Source: Klebsormidium nitens
Taxonomy: Eukaryota > Streptophyta > Klebsormidiophyceae > Klebsormidiales > Klebsormidiaceae
NCBI GenBank assembly: GCA_000708835.1
Contig: DF237124.1
Location: 96,042 to 160,041, forward strand
Direction of reading: 5' to 3'
DNA: 64,000 bases
Shown here: positions 48,708 through 60,472 of the stretch, piece by piece
How the letters are laid out: each line of letters opens with the position of its first letter
Position numbering within the stretch: position 1 is the first letter of the stretch
Notes under the pieces: generated by a model
Told to the model about the DNA's origin: nothing
What the model saw: only the letters and a program-made list of their open reading frames with translations
Database searches by the model: none
Made by a program: the position numbers and the translations under genes

Positions 48708-50641
48708 ATGGCGGCGTTTGTGGCAGGCCTGCTTGGCATGAGCCAGCAGGAGCTTCGCTTTCGCGTGGAGCGAGCGAAGCAGTTGACCGTCGCTCCTTTC
48801 CTGAGCCTCTACCACTCCATCTCTCCCCTCCTAGGTCTGACTGCCTCCTCTGATGATCTTCCTCTGGTTGCTGCTGCCAGTGAGGCACTCCCTCTCTCTA
48901 CTTCTTCTCAGCCTGCTCAGCTCCTCGAGGATGCGGATGGTGAACAAAACCACGCGCAATCTGACGCCTCCGCCCTCGAGCCCCTCAGCCTGAACTCCGA
49001 CGCTAAATCTCAGGAGGGAGAGCTGCAGCTTACTTTGTGCGAGCAGGGACTGTGCGCCAGGTGGGAGGCGCTGCCTCAAAGGGGAGAGCAGGAGGGGGGG
49101 ACTTTGACTTTTTGTTTGGAGGAGGGCTTGGCTGGTCGGCGGAAGGCCCTGCCTCGGGATGAGGAGGAGGGGAGTCAGTTGGTGGGGCCCGAGATTGCAG
49201 AGTTGTTACTAGCGAGGGGGGCAGCGAGCATTGCGCAGCTGGATGGGGGTTGCTTGGTCAAGATTTTTTCTCATGTGGACAACAAGACTCTTCGAGCGTG
49301 CTCCTTGGTCTGCCGCGAGTGGCTCGAGGTTTCCAGCTTTGCGCGCACGCTCATGAGTCTGCAAGAAGGCCCCCAGATCACTGCCCTCCCGACGCTGGTT
49401 GCTCGCTTTTCAAGACTAGAGACTCTGCATGTTCAAGGCCCTGAGATCCTCCCCGCATGGATGCTGCCACTAGAGAACCCGGCCTCAGGACTCCTCGCTG
49501 CAGAGCAGGCCGCTATTGTCCCGCTCGACGACTCCGCCCTGGAAATCATTGCGCGGGGTTGCCCCCGCCTGAACAAGCTGCATTTTGACTGGTGCGGTGG
49601 CATCTCTGACGCGGGGCTTGCAGTGATTCTGAGAGGTTGTTCTGGACTCACTGACTTGAGCCTTGAAGGCTGCGGGGGGATCACAGGGGCAGCGTTCAGC
49701 GGCCTAGCCTGCGGACTACAGAAGCTGGACCTGGCTAGCTGTGATGCCTTGACAAACGAAGGCTTGCTGGCGGCGGCAACAGCGTGCCCGGGGTTGAGAA
49801 GTCTGTGCGTCTCGTCCACTCCGCAAGTTCCATCCTTGGCAAATGGGTTGGAAGAGGCTGCCCGCGCACGTCCGGAACTGCAAACGCTCTGGGTCCATGC
49901 CTGTGATGTCACAGATGTGACGTTGCGCTCCATTGCTGCCAGCTGTCCCTCTCTGAGCAAGGTCGCCGTCTCGTGCGAGCGCGCCGTCACTGATGGGGGG
50001 CTTGCGGGCTTCTTAGCGGCGCTGCCCGAGCTGGAGTCGTTGACCTTGCAAAACTTGCGAGGGGTTTTGGGCATCCCACGCATCAGGTAAGGAACAGTCT
50101 TGAAAGTGAGGTCATTGTTTCCTCACCCTGCAGTGCTTTTCGTCGATCTTTGCGGGGATCTCTGCATACTGCATCTGTGGGGCTTGCAAGTTGCAATGAC
50201 TTTGGACATGTCTGAATTATCATCTAGATACTAGTATAAGTGGGCACTGCTCTTGCATTTCTTTCAAGCAGGCCCAAACTAATCAGAATCTATCTGCGCA
50301 CATGCAGTGGTTACAAGCATTTGAAGACGCTGAGCCTTGAGTACTGGTGGGACATGCCCGACCTGGTCCTTAGGGAGGTGTCTAAGGAAACGACCCTTGA
50401 GAAGTTGTGCATCGTGAGCTGCCGTCAGGTGACTGATGCCACAGTCTGTAGCATATTTGCGGGTTGCACTAATTTGAAGGTCTTGGAGTTGATTGGTAAT
50501 AAGCTGATTACAGCGGAGACGGTCAGGGCATACCTTAGAAATGGTAGGAAATGCAAACTGGAAATTAGTGAGTGCCCAGGTGCTACGAAGGACAATCTGC
50601 CTGAAGACCTGCAGGTTGTGCGAGAAGAAGTCTTCCTATAA
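48708..50641 (+). CDS. F-box / leucine-rich-repeat protein (AMN1/FBL type)
   Basis: Two exons, 48708-50086 and 50308-50641, joined in phase at AG|T (570 aa, stop TAA). I start at the ATG at 48708 (MAAFVAGLLGMSQQ), the first in the frame. Residues 1 to about 175 are low in recognisable structure; an F-box follows (LDGGCLVKIFSHVDNKTLRA, then CSLVCREWLEV), then cysteine-containing LRRs such as ARGCPRLNKLHFDWCGGISD, RGCSGLTDLSLEGCGGIT and ASCPSLSKVAV, continuing through the second exon (LEKLCIVSCRQVTDATV). By family it is the substrate receptor of an SCF ubiquitin ligase; the target is unknown. It lacks the hormone-receptor hallmarks of TIR1/COI1 that I could look for. The long N-terminal extension is atypical. 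Confidence 0.88.
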
Positions 50642-52097
50642 AAGTTCCTCAGAAAAGAGTCAATGATATGCCTTTTATCTGGTAAAGTCAAGATATCTGT
50701 GCATCAGATTCAGTCGATGCATATTATGAGTTGAATCCAATATCATATCATTACGTCGACCAAGTTTATTGACTCTATGGCTAGCATTAACTTGTCCGCG
50801 TTCCCTCCAGATGGGAAACCTTGCTTAATAGTAGCCGATGCTAGAGCTTCAAGAAAGCTGGATCCAGGTCGCGGTCAATACATAGCTGAATAGGGAACGC
50901 AGTGCCATGATATATATGCACATGGAGCATGAGCAGATATCCGAAGATTGCATGCATGTGCATTGCTCCACCAGTCTCCTCTAGGATCGAGATCAGGCTA
51001 AATGACCTGCGGTACCTATGATGAGAGGGCCTTGACGTACAATATTGGAAGGCAGAGCTGCCGAAGGGGTATGTCTTAAGTTTCTGAAATAACTTTTGCA
51101 TTGCACATGGAATCCATAACGACCCGATCGTAGTGGACTCAAGCACATGTTACACCGACGGTGACACAGGTCTCGGCGGTTGAGAGTTGATTCGTCGCGG
51201 ACATCATGCAACATTCTTATTAGCAACGGTCGCAATCAGAACGGTTCAAGACCAGAACAAGGAGCTCCAGCCTGCCGTTGAAGCGAGTTGTGCTTCATTG
51301 TGACGAGCTAGTTATGCCATAGTCATGCAATTCTGAGTTGCTTGAAAGAAACCTTCGCTGTTGATAGCAATTATCCGCTCGACGGGGCACGCTGTCAAGG
51401 AGTCCTTGTACAACATCGCCTTTGCAATACGGGTATAAGGCGTCATGTACATTGATTAGGCCGGCAAACTTTTTCAAACTTGTCCTTCGTAAATCGACTG
51501 CATCGGAAAATTGTTGCCTGCAGAGCGTGAGCACAAACAGAACGGCTGTGAAGCCTTCAGGAAAAAGCAAGCTGCCCTACCCTTGAGTCAAGGTCTTATC
51601 ATCCAAATCTACTGTTCCTTCGAGAGTAGAGATATCAAACGGTAGACAAGCGCAAGGGTGGCTTTGTACGCTGTCAATTTGCGACAGTTGCTACACGTCT
51701 CACTGCATATGTACCCGCAAAATGGAACCAGACAGTGTGCATAACAAAGTGCGTCCTATTGTGGCACTCATGACTCTGAGACTCCACATACCCCAACATC
51801 TTGATCGGCGCTAACCGACACCTCACACGTCTACTTTGCTGTGTCCCGGGTTCTCTACGGAAACCGCCGTCTGCCACGCATTGTGCCCGCCTGCAAACAC
51901 ACCACAGAAGACGACCTCTCAGATTGGCGAACCTGCTAATTACTGTGAGAGTTACCGGCCCGAGCACATCGTGCTCAACCACGTTCGAATCGCATAGCTT
52001 CACGAATGACCAGAGACAGAGACTGCACGTTAATTGCTTTCTCAAACGACTTTTCTGGCTTGTGCCCAACCCTGCGAAATCGAACTTTTTCTGATAT
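50642..52097. other. Intergenic, F-box 3' side to coiled-coil 3' side
   Basis: 1.46 kb convergent spacer. The minus-strand ORF at 51674-52069 shows no coiled-coil or other domain and no matching splice signals. It could conceal a terminal exon of the coiled-coil gene, because that gene's last resolved exon ends in a good donor (GAA|GTAAGT). Confidence 0.45.
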
Positions 52098-55000
52098 TTA
52101 GAAATCTGAGCAGGCTCCGATCAGCTGGAGTGAACTTACTTCGCGAAGCGCCTCATCCCGCTCCGCCTCCACCATGAGCAGCCGCTGCTCCAGGCTGCTA
52201 ACCGTAGCCAGTGCCCGCGTCAGCCGAACCCCGATCGCAATTTCGCTCGCCTTGGCATCATCTCGCTCACCGCCCAGCTCCCGCTCCCGTGCCTCCCACT
52301 CCTCCCGCGCCTTCCTCTGCTTGTCGTCGAAGATCTCCATCTCCGCGACAGCAGCACGCTTGACTTCTTCCGTTGCGCGCTTCGCGGCCGCGACCTGGGC
52401 CGCGGCTTCCTTCTTCTGGGCGGCGGCTTCCTTCTTCTGGGCCGCGGCGGTCTTCTCTCTCGCGACCGCCTCCTTCTTGAGCTTCTCGACCTCCGCGGCC
52501 GCCTCCGCCCTGATGGCCGCCATCTCTGCTGCCGCCGCGCGGGTAGCGGCCTGCGCTGCCTAGAGGCATCAAAGCAAAAGAGATTAAGAGAAGAGTCCAG
52601 CATGAAAGAGCAAAGCGTCGTTCTGCCCGACGAACTTCGAAAACAACGAAAAGTTGAACTCGGTTTTTCGCCCAACTTGAAGCAAGCTGACATGGTCTAC
52701 AACCAGGTTTGGACGCCTTGAACTAACCCACTTCAGGTTATCAACCGGTTAATGCAGGGTTTGAGCATGCTTTTCTGGTCCTAGAGATGGTGAAATTGAA
52801 ACCCGTCTGAAATGGTTCGATTCCTCTAAACTTGCACAACTCGAGCGAAGCTGGCGCGGGATCAGCAAAGCGCCTTCCGATTCATGTAAACGGCTCGATG
52901 TGCAGAGAGATCCTCAAGAACGTGTTAGTTCTGAACGTGTTGGGAACTTGCTGTGAACGAAGCAAACACGTAGGAAGACACGAATGCTTCCGTTTCCAAA
53001 AGTCTGGCAGACCCGGAACCAGGAGATTGCCAGTCTCAACGACTAGCTTAAGATAAGCAGAATTCGGTTGCCAAAGGTTAAGGTACGGGTTGACCAAACA
53101 ACGCTCACATTTCAGGCCTTTTGAGTCTGAAAGATGATTGTAGGAAGAAGAGCCAGCTTCGGCAGCAGAACTCACCTCTAGGACGGTCTCCACGTATTGG
53201 CGGGCGGCAACCACCTCCGCTGTCAGCCTCTCCAGCTTCTCCTCGAGCTTCGAGATGTCAGTGTCCCCGGATCCTCCCTTGGAATCCTCAGTCCCCTGCA
53301 TGAACAGAGAATGCAGGATAAAACACCTGCTGATCTTGTTGAGTCGTTCATATGTGCGGATTTATTGCTGGTGACCTAGGAAAGAGCATGGCCTCAAGAC
53401 GGCTTCGCTGAAGCAAGCGTCAGGCGCGGACCCGCAGCCACGGACCTTGCATCCGAAACCTACTTCAGCTTGTGTCATCATGGCGTCACGGATTTTATTT
53501 TACGAGGCACTCTGTGCAGTCCGGAAGCGGACATGCGTCATCGAAGCAGAGTGGTGTGACTTCGGACAGGCTGATTGCAATCCCTATTTCAGTGGTTCTC
53601 ACCTGCGCTGCGTGCGATGTTGATGCATCTCCCTGTGCCAGCTCTGCTCTGCCCTCCGCGTTTTCTTCACCCTCCACCTCACTTGCTTCCGGTCCCCCAA
53701 TCGACGAACGCAGCTTCTCCGTCGCGGCTTTGACCAACAGAGACCGCGAATCCAGCTCCTTCGCAGCCGCTTCCTCCTCTTCTTCCCCTGCTCCCACGCC
53801 GCTCTTCCTGCGTATTTCATGTGCCGCAAGCCCACCTTCCGCCAGCAAGAGTTTCACCTCAAGCGCCGCCAGCTCCCTTTTCATCTTGTTGATCTCGTCC
53901 TGGCTGCCCATTCCTCCCAGCCCGGCTTCTGCGCGCCGCGCCCCGGCCGCCAGCCCCTCATTCCCGACCGCCGCCTCGTGCCCGGCCGCGACTTTGAGGG
54001 CGGCGTCCGGCTCGATGTTGGACGCGGGCATGCGGCCGCGGATCGGCGGCGTCGGGAGCTGGCTCGGGCGGGGCTCGGACGGGTGCTCTTGAAGCAGGGA
54101 CCGGAAGGTAATGTTGGACTGCACACATGGCGAACAAGTTGCAGACTTCGGACTATTGTGACGCACCCTCAAGCCTCAACCCTATGGTCATCGTAGACGT
54201 TTCGCAACCTTGACGACCATTCAATTGAGCTTTGAGACGCACTTACTTAGAGAAATGTTGAGTAGTGGGATAGTTTCTGTGGCATACCGTGGACTGATGA
54301 CAGATCTAGCTCGCGGAAAGTACTTAGCTGATGAATGATTTGCTTCAGAGAGGATTAAAACAACAGTTTACAATCGAGATCTCGAGGAGAAGTACAAGCG
54401 AGCTGCTCAGGTCATTCTTGATGAGTTGACATCATGTCCCGGGAACTCCTGACACCCATACTGAATGCTGTTAGATAAATTGGGGAACCAGAAATCGTTT
54501 TTTGGACAAAAAAAAGCCAGAAATAGCCTGGGGGAACAAGCTGCACTACTTACCTCGTTCTCCGCTTCCGCCGACACCGATCCCCACATCTCGAACGAGC
54601 GGCGAAGCGCTGGTGACGCGCTCGCCGGTTGGCCAACCTGAAACGTGATATGCTGAGAGTCAGTCAAATGAGGATCATGCATCTTTTGATGCCTCGCTTG
54701 CCGCGAGAAGCTGTGGGCAGACAACGCAACGTCCACAGAAACGGCAGAACTATGGGGTCATCGATCACAACGATACACGGAAAAGTCAAACAGCCTGTTG
54801 GACTGTGCATGTTCTTGAACGATGGCCCACGTCCGTAGAAACCATTCATGACAGCTAGAAATTCATTCCAAAAGCACGAAAGACGGGGGCAATCTGCCTG
54901 TACCTCTGGCGAATGAGTGCGAAGGAGGCCGTAGAGAGGGTTGTCGTGGAGGGCCGCAGTTGCCGCCTTCTGGACGTTCGAACCCGTCCCTCGCGCCAAC

Positions 55001-57452
55001 GCAGCACCCTCAGCAGTACTGTGTGAGGCCCGGGCGCTGCGAAGAGCGGCTGCGCTGCCGCCAGTTCCGGTGGATGACGTCAGACGGGCGGGGGCGGGGG
55101 GGTCAGGCGTAGCGGATGACCCCTGCAAAGATGTGACGGTTTCGGGTCTGGTGCGCGCCTAGACTGTATTGCAACAGCAAGATCCTAAAACTTAAAAGTG
55201 CAGTGGACTGCAGTGCAAATCAACGAACATTAGAGAACCTCAGACACAGAATCTACTGGGGAGATTAGTTGATCCATATACTGGTATGGAAGTTTGCAAA
55301 ATCTCTGGAGAAATACAATCTAAGTTTTGTCGAACACTTGACAACGTCACTGTCCTGACACGGAAAATCTGCAATAATTCCCCCTTCTTTGCAGTCGTTG
55401 TTTCTGCACTTGTTGTTTCGCTGTTTCCCCCATTCTGACATCAACCGCTTCCATTGCTTCGTCGAATAGCCTTTGCGCCCCTTCCCGCCGAGGACAGGGA
55501 TTATCAAGCTTGCTCAATTGTAAGCAAAATTTTGCAGGAACAGCACTTGCGGCCTAGCACGAGAGACTGCTTTTGGCCTGGACATGGCGAGCACCCTCCA
55601 GATGGCTTCAGCTACCGGTCGCCCCCAGAATCCTTATCTTTAATAATGGATCTATGAGACCCGCCTAGCAGGTTTCGTTGTTGCCTAATCAATCCTTTTT
55701 GCTATGAACATGACAGAATAGCTTTGCAGAGTCGTAAACTATAATCAGAGGTCGTTTAAAACCGGCTACTTACAGCCTCGTGGAAGGTGAGCGCAGAGAG
55801 TCTTGGCGCCTCGTCGCTCATCTCTTTTTTTGGAGTGGCTGTGCGCGCCGGAGGAGTCCCCTGAAAGTGAGGAAGCAAATAGCAAAGGCTTCAAATTTAA
55901 GGTATTGCTAAAGGGTGTGGGCGTTTCGATGGCAGGGCGGAGACGGTGGGGTCTACCAAATTAGTTTATGAAGCTTTGCATTCTGATACATATCCTGTAC
56001 CGAGGGAGATGTTGAATCAATATGCTCTGTCCCCTTGTGGGGTTTTGCTGACAGCAATTGGTTATCTGAATTCTACTTGCCGCTGAAATCCGACGGGTTT
56101 GATGCTGAGTGTACTCAATTCTGAGCCTTGTATGATTCTGCCACGATTGAAGAAGCTCGGTGCAATTGAAGGACGATGTCTCAATTTGAAAACTTTCAAA
56201 ACGAATGCACCATCGAGGAAGGCACCGTCTTCACTGTCCAGGAAAGCACCTTGTTTCTTGGCCTGCTTTCAAGATACTTCTGGTTTTCAACGAGTTTTGC
56301 GTACTTGGCGAAGTAGATTGCTACATGTGAAAGCAACTGTAACCAGAATCAATAGCGGGATACCTACTCACAACTGCGTAGAATTTGAACTTCGCATCAG
56401 CGGCGGGTTTTATAAAAAGCTTTTCAAATGGTCAGGGCTGCAAACGCGTCAGGAAGACTGCACTCGCCTGCTCCTTAGTCTTGACGTCCTTCTGGTGGTG
56501 CGCCTCGCGAGTGACGGCCGTTGGCGACGTCACTCGCTCTTTGCCACTTCTCGGGGTCGTGCGAGTGGACACCGCGCGGCCGCGAGCATCACCGGCGTCG
56601 GCCGGTCGTCCTTCCTTCTCGGGGGACTTTACCTGGATAAGGCGCGAAATACAAAGATATCATTTAAGAGCTCTTTTGAAGGCAAGACGAAGATTCTGTC
56701 TCCAATGCTTGCAGGGCCACTTAGTTTCAATAGCAGAAGATTCCAGATTGGAGCAAATGATACTTCGAAAAGGTTCAGTTTGTGCACAGAATCACCCATT
56801 CGCCAATGACATGTCCCGTCACCAGCTCCTGGCAGTCGAAGCTCTGACCAAGCTGACTTGGAAGCGATTGCACAAGAAGATGCGACCTTGTCTGGACCAT
56901 TGAATAATCGTTATACCTTGAACAGACACTAGACTCGTCGACAAGCATCACAGCTAGCTCTGAAGACTTTAATTTCAAGTGCCTCAAGCTCTGATTCCTG
57001 CCGGTGTTTCCAACCGATTGTCTTTCTACCATGATCAATCGATCAAGTTTTCAGCCTTACATTGAATTTGACCGAACTTTGTCTAGTTTGATCAGCTTGC
57101 TTACAAACCTACCCGATCAGGCAGGCGTTCTAGACATGAGCTGGTAGCATGGCCAAAAGATTCACGTGAGAATGAGTCACTTGTGAAAGGATCAAATGTC
57201 GTCTACTTAGATTGCTGAGAAGGTTGCAGTAAGTATCTATCGAATTTAGCAAGGAGTGGCAACAATTATCCAGCTTGTTTTGCTTACATGCAAAGTCCTT
57301 CCACAATGCAAATTTCCTTTTCTGCAATGCAAATTCTCGTACTGGAGGACGGTTGAAAACGTTACCGATTTGTGGACATCCTTGGCTTTGCCCTTGGCCT
57401 TGCGGGCTGCCTCCTCTTCTCCAAAGCGGGAGCTCTTCAAAAACATGACGAT
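52098..57452 (-). CDS. Coiled-coil protein of unknown function, 5' end unresolved
   Basis: Exons on the minus strand: 57452-57366 (FLKSSRFGEEEAARKAKGKA), 56632-56468, 55860-55774 (APRLSALTFHEA), 55122-54904 (NPLYGLLRTHSPE), 54637-54554 (ALRRSFEMWGSVSAEAENE), 54118-53603, 53295-53176 (ISKLEEKLERLTAEVV), 52559-52140. All eight are multiples of three in phase 0. The first half is basic and Ser/Thr/Pro-rich with probable disorder; the second half has long Ala/Glu/Lys coiled coils (EINKMKRELAALEVKLLLAE; VEKLKKEAVAREKTAAAQ). The last exon either reads on to TAA at 52098 or splices to an unseen exon. The donor of 56468 is apparently GC (CAG|GCGAGT). I do not recognise the family; a scaffold or cytoskeleton-associated role would be a guess. 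Confidence 0.72.
52399..52461 (-). repeat. 21-bp coding repeats producing KKEAAAQ heptads
   Basis: Two near-identical 21-bp units (52399-52419, 52420-52440) and a diverged third encode AAAQKKE repeats in the coiled coil, extending it by whole heptads. Confidence 0.85.
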
Positions 57453-60400
57453 CTGTCAGAACAGATTGTCACTTCGTCAGAAAACGATTTTCTTGTGATC
57501 TGATACTCTACTAGTATGCAACGATAAACTGCCAACTTATGATACTCTACTCTGAAAGCGTACTCGAGTCCTTGGACAGTGGCTGCAATACATTGCACGC
57601 AACTGGCTCAACCACTCTTCAAATCCTGGACTGACAGCAGTGCTCAGAAAGGATGCGATTGCTACATGGCCCTAATGCATCACGGAACTTCAATCTTATG
57701 CGATGCAACTCGTCATGCAAACTTTTTCTTTTTACGATTTGAAAATCCTCTTGAAAGGATTGACTGACCTTTCTGGCTTGCTAGGAGTGTTGGAGCTTGC
57801 AATCCTCCTTAAATCTTCCTGACAGGTCTCTCTCCACAAGAGCCTATATTTTGTTTGCGGCTGTAATATGCAGAATCGCTTCCTTCCCTCATGCACCTGA
57901 TGGATTAAAGCAGAAGTCAATGCTCGAATTAAAAGCTCATGCGCTAATTGGATCCTCAAGTCACGCCCAGGATTGACTCATCGCAGCGCGCTGCACAGCG
58001 ATCAAAGCTGCTTCTTCCTCGTGCTTCGTAGCAGATTGACCGAACTGCAAGGACGCTGATCTTTCAAGAGGAGTCAAACACCACCAGGAAGCAGATTGCA
58101 GCAGCCGCAACCATTAAACTTGCGAAGCAGAGAACCTCAATGCAGAGGTCTGAGAAGTTTGTGAGAGAAAGCGCATTGCAGGCAGTCATTCCTCCCCCTC
58201 TCCCTGTCCCGAGTTGCACAGGAAAGGCCTTCTTTCGACGAAGTGTTCGCTTCGTCGTGCCTGTCAGCAGTAGAATCAAATGCATCGGTGTCTCTCCAAT
58301 TGGGGCCTCAATCTGCTGAAGTGATCAGGCCCCGCTCAAAGCGTGTGCTGACTAGACAGCGGATGCTGACATTCAAGCCTTCGTCATCCATTTGGAGCTG
58401 ACTGGCATCATTGCATTGACGTAATCATCAAGCCACGCCATGTGCTGAATGTCTTGAAAGAACAAACAGAACAAGCGGATTGCATGAAATCCGATATGAT
58501 ATTGGTCGTATGCACGCGCCATTTTTGCACAGAAACTTTAGTTGCTCTTCGAAGACTCACAGTGCCTCATGTATGCTTATGCCAGACTGGTCAAGGCTTA
58601 TCCCTGTCCTTAATTACTAGTATGTCCCATGCAAAACTGCGATTGCTAGAAACAGAGGCCCATGTATATTGGCATGTACTATCGCAAGTCACCTTACCTA
58701 CGATCCCTTCTAGACTTGCAAAAGACGAGCTAGCCACCTCCAGATCAAGCTAACGACCACTTCGCGCCTCAAGTGCAACGAATGGCTGGAACCACCATTC
58801 CATGCGTGCAACAAGAGGTTTTTGATTATCTAAGGGAGATAAGGTAGTAAAAGTCACTTAAAAATCGCCTTTGCCGATGCTATAATGTCCATGCATGACA
58901 TGGCCGGTTCATTGGACGCTCTTGAGTCATGCAGCGGTCGAACAACCCGGGACATAGTAATGTTGCAGATTAATTAACATTGCATAAGCGAATCATGACG
59001 GCCGCGAACTTGTTCACCGCTGTCATGAAACATATTAGGAAATTGTCACCACGCAGCGTGCTACAGGCACAATTATAAGCATTTGTGCTCAGTTGCTGAT
59101 CCCCCAACTCGAGGTGGTATTCCTGCCCCAGCACTTCTTCCATCCAGGTTGGGAACTGTCGCTAGTCTCTATCTTGGGTACGTAAGCTAAGTATGAGAAT
59201 GTGTAAAAATCAAACAGTCGTCGTTAAGTCAAAATTGATGCAGGAAAATGAAAATATAACATCGAAGTGCTTTTCGAAGTCAGAAACGAGCCCGTAACTT
59301 CCAATCTCTGCAAAAGAGCAATTCTTCCGTACGCGTCTTTTTATAATTGGATGGACTGTGATCATGATAGACCGTCCTCATGCAGAGGGGTCTAGGGGTC
59401 AGAGCCCGAGCCCTGCCAAGCGATCAAATTTATGCATTCCAAATCTGGAATATATGTCCAAGATCGATATCGGACATGCTTACGGAGCCTTGAAAAGGGC
59501 TCCGCGTCCAGCCACCGTAATCCATAAGCCCACAACACGCGCCTGTAGCATGATATGGGTGTCAACAATGGTTCTACAATCGGCTGCCTGATCCGAAAAC
59601 GAAGACAATAAGCAGCCGTTCCAGGCGGAGACTTAAACACACAGGCAGGCTTCTTCACCGTTTCCTTTTCCTCGCTTTTTTAGCGCTACAACATCAACGG
59701 TGTGCCACACCCTCTCCCGTCGAACTATCCACCGTCTGGGTCCTTCGTCGCACTTCCGGCCCAGTGCGCCCGGACTATCTACGCCAGGTGGTCGCACGTG
59801 GTCGGCCACCAGACTCAAGAACTGCTTCTTGGCGGCGTGCCTGCACGAGAGAAAGCATTGCTGATGCCGACTGCCAGGGGACGCCTCCATTCGTGTTTGA
59901 CCAGCAAGGGTCGTTTACGCGAGCTCACTTGGAAACAGGTTCCGCAACTGAGTCGCTCCCGGGCAGCCCTTTTGCACGAGCACAAGAGATGCTAAACACA
60001 CGGTCAGAGTGCACAGGCTGAAGTTCTGAAACTCAGCATGAAATCACCACAGTCAAGCCCCAATTCCAGCAACCGGGGATGTTTTTAAGCTCGTCCTTGA
60101 TCTCGCTTTCGGGTTACGTCATCAAGCATCTCAGAAGCGAATCTTGGTAAGTGCCTTTGACTGTTTGACAGGCCATCGTTCCAGGTATGCGATGCTGCTG
60201 GGCACCGCCGTGTGAGGGAGCGGCGGACGGAAGTCCAACATTTTCGAACGGACTTCGAACAGCATAGAGAAGGGACGCTCGGCCGAGCCCAAAACAGACT
60301 TGCAAACAAGTCATCCAGACGGTTGGCACGGAAGAGGTGTACCATTGTCCAATCAAAGGCATAGAGGATTGCGCGCCGCTCCACATTTATCATCTGCTAA

Positions 60401-60472
60401 ATGTACAAGGTCGATTCAGACGAAGAGGACGATATAAGTCCGGAGCGGCTCGATGCAGGTCCGAGGACTGAC
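57453..60472. other. Unresolved 3-kb stretch between coiled-coil exons and upstream exon-like segments
   Basis: Mostly AT-balanced with no convincing ORF to about 59.6 kb. Around 59640-59960 a GC-richer block has exon-like frames on both strands: plus strand after a pyrimidine tract and TTTTTTAG (YNINGVPHPLPSNYPPSGSF), minus strand after CTCTCGTGCAG (AAKKQFLSLVADHVRPPG). I cannot decide between them. Confidence 0.3.

Noticed and set aside
49433-50083. 216-codon minus-strand ORF
   Set aside because: Shadow of the LRR-coding exon.
56099-56809. 236-codon plus-strand ORF
   Set aside because: It overlaps a minus-strand coiled-coil exon with good splice sites, and the rest is AT-balanced without a recognisable domain.
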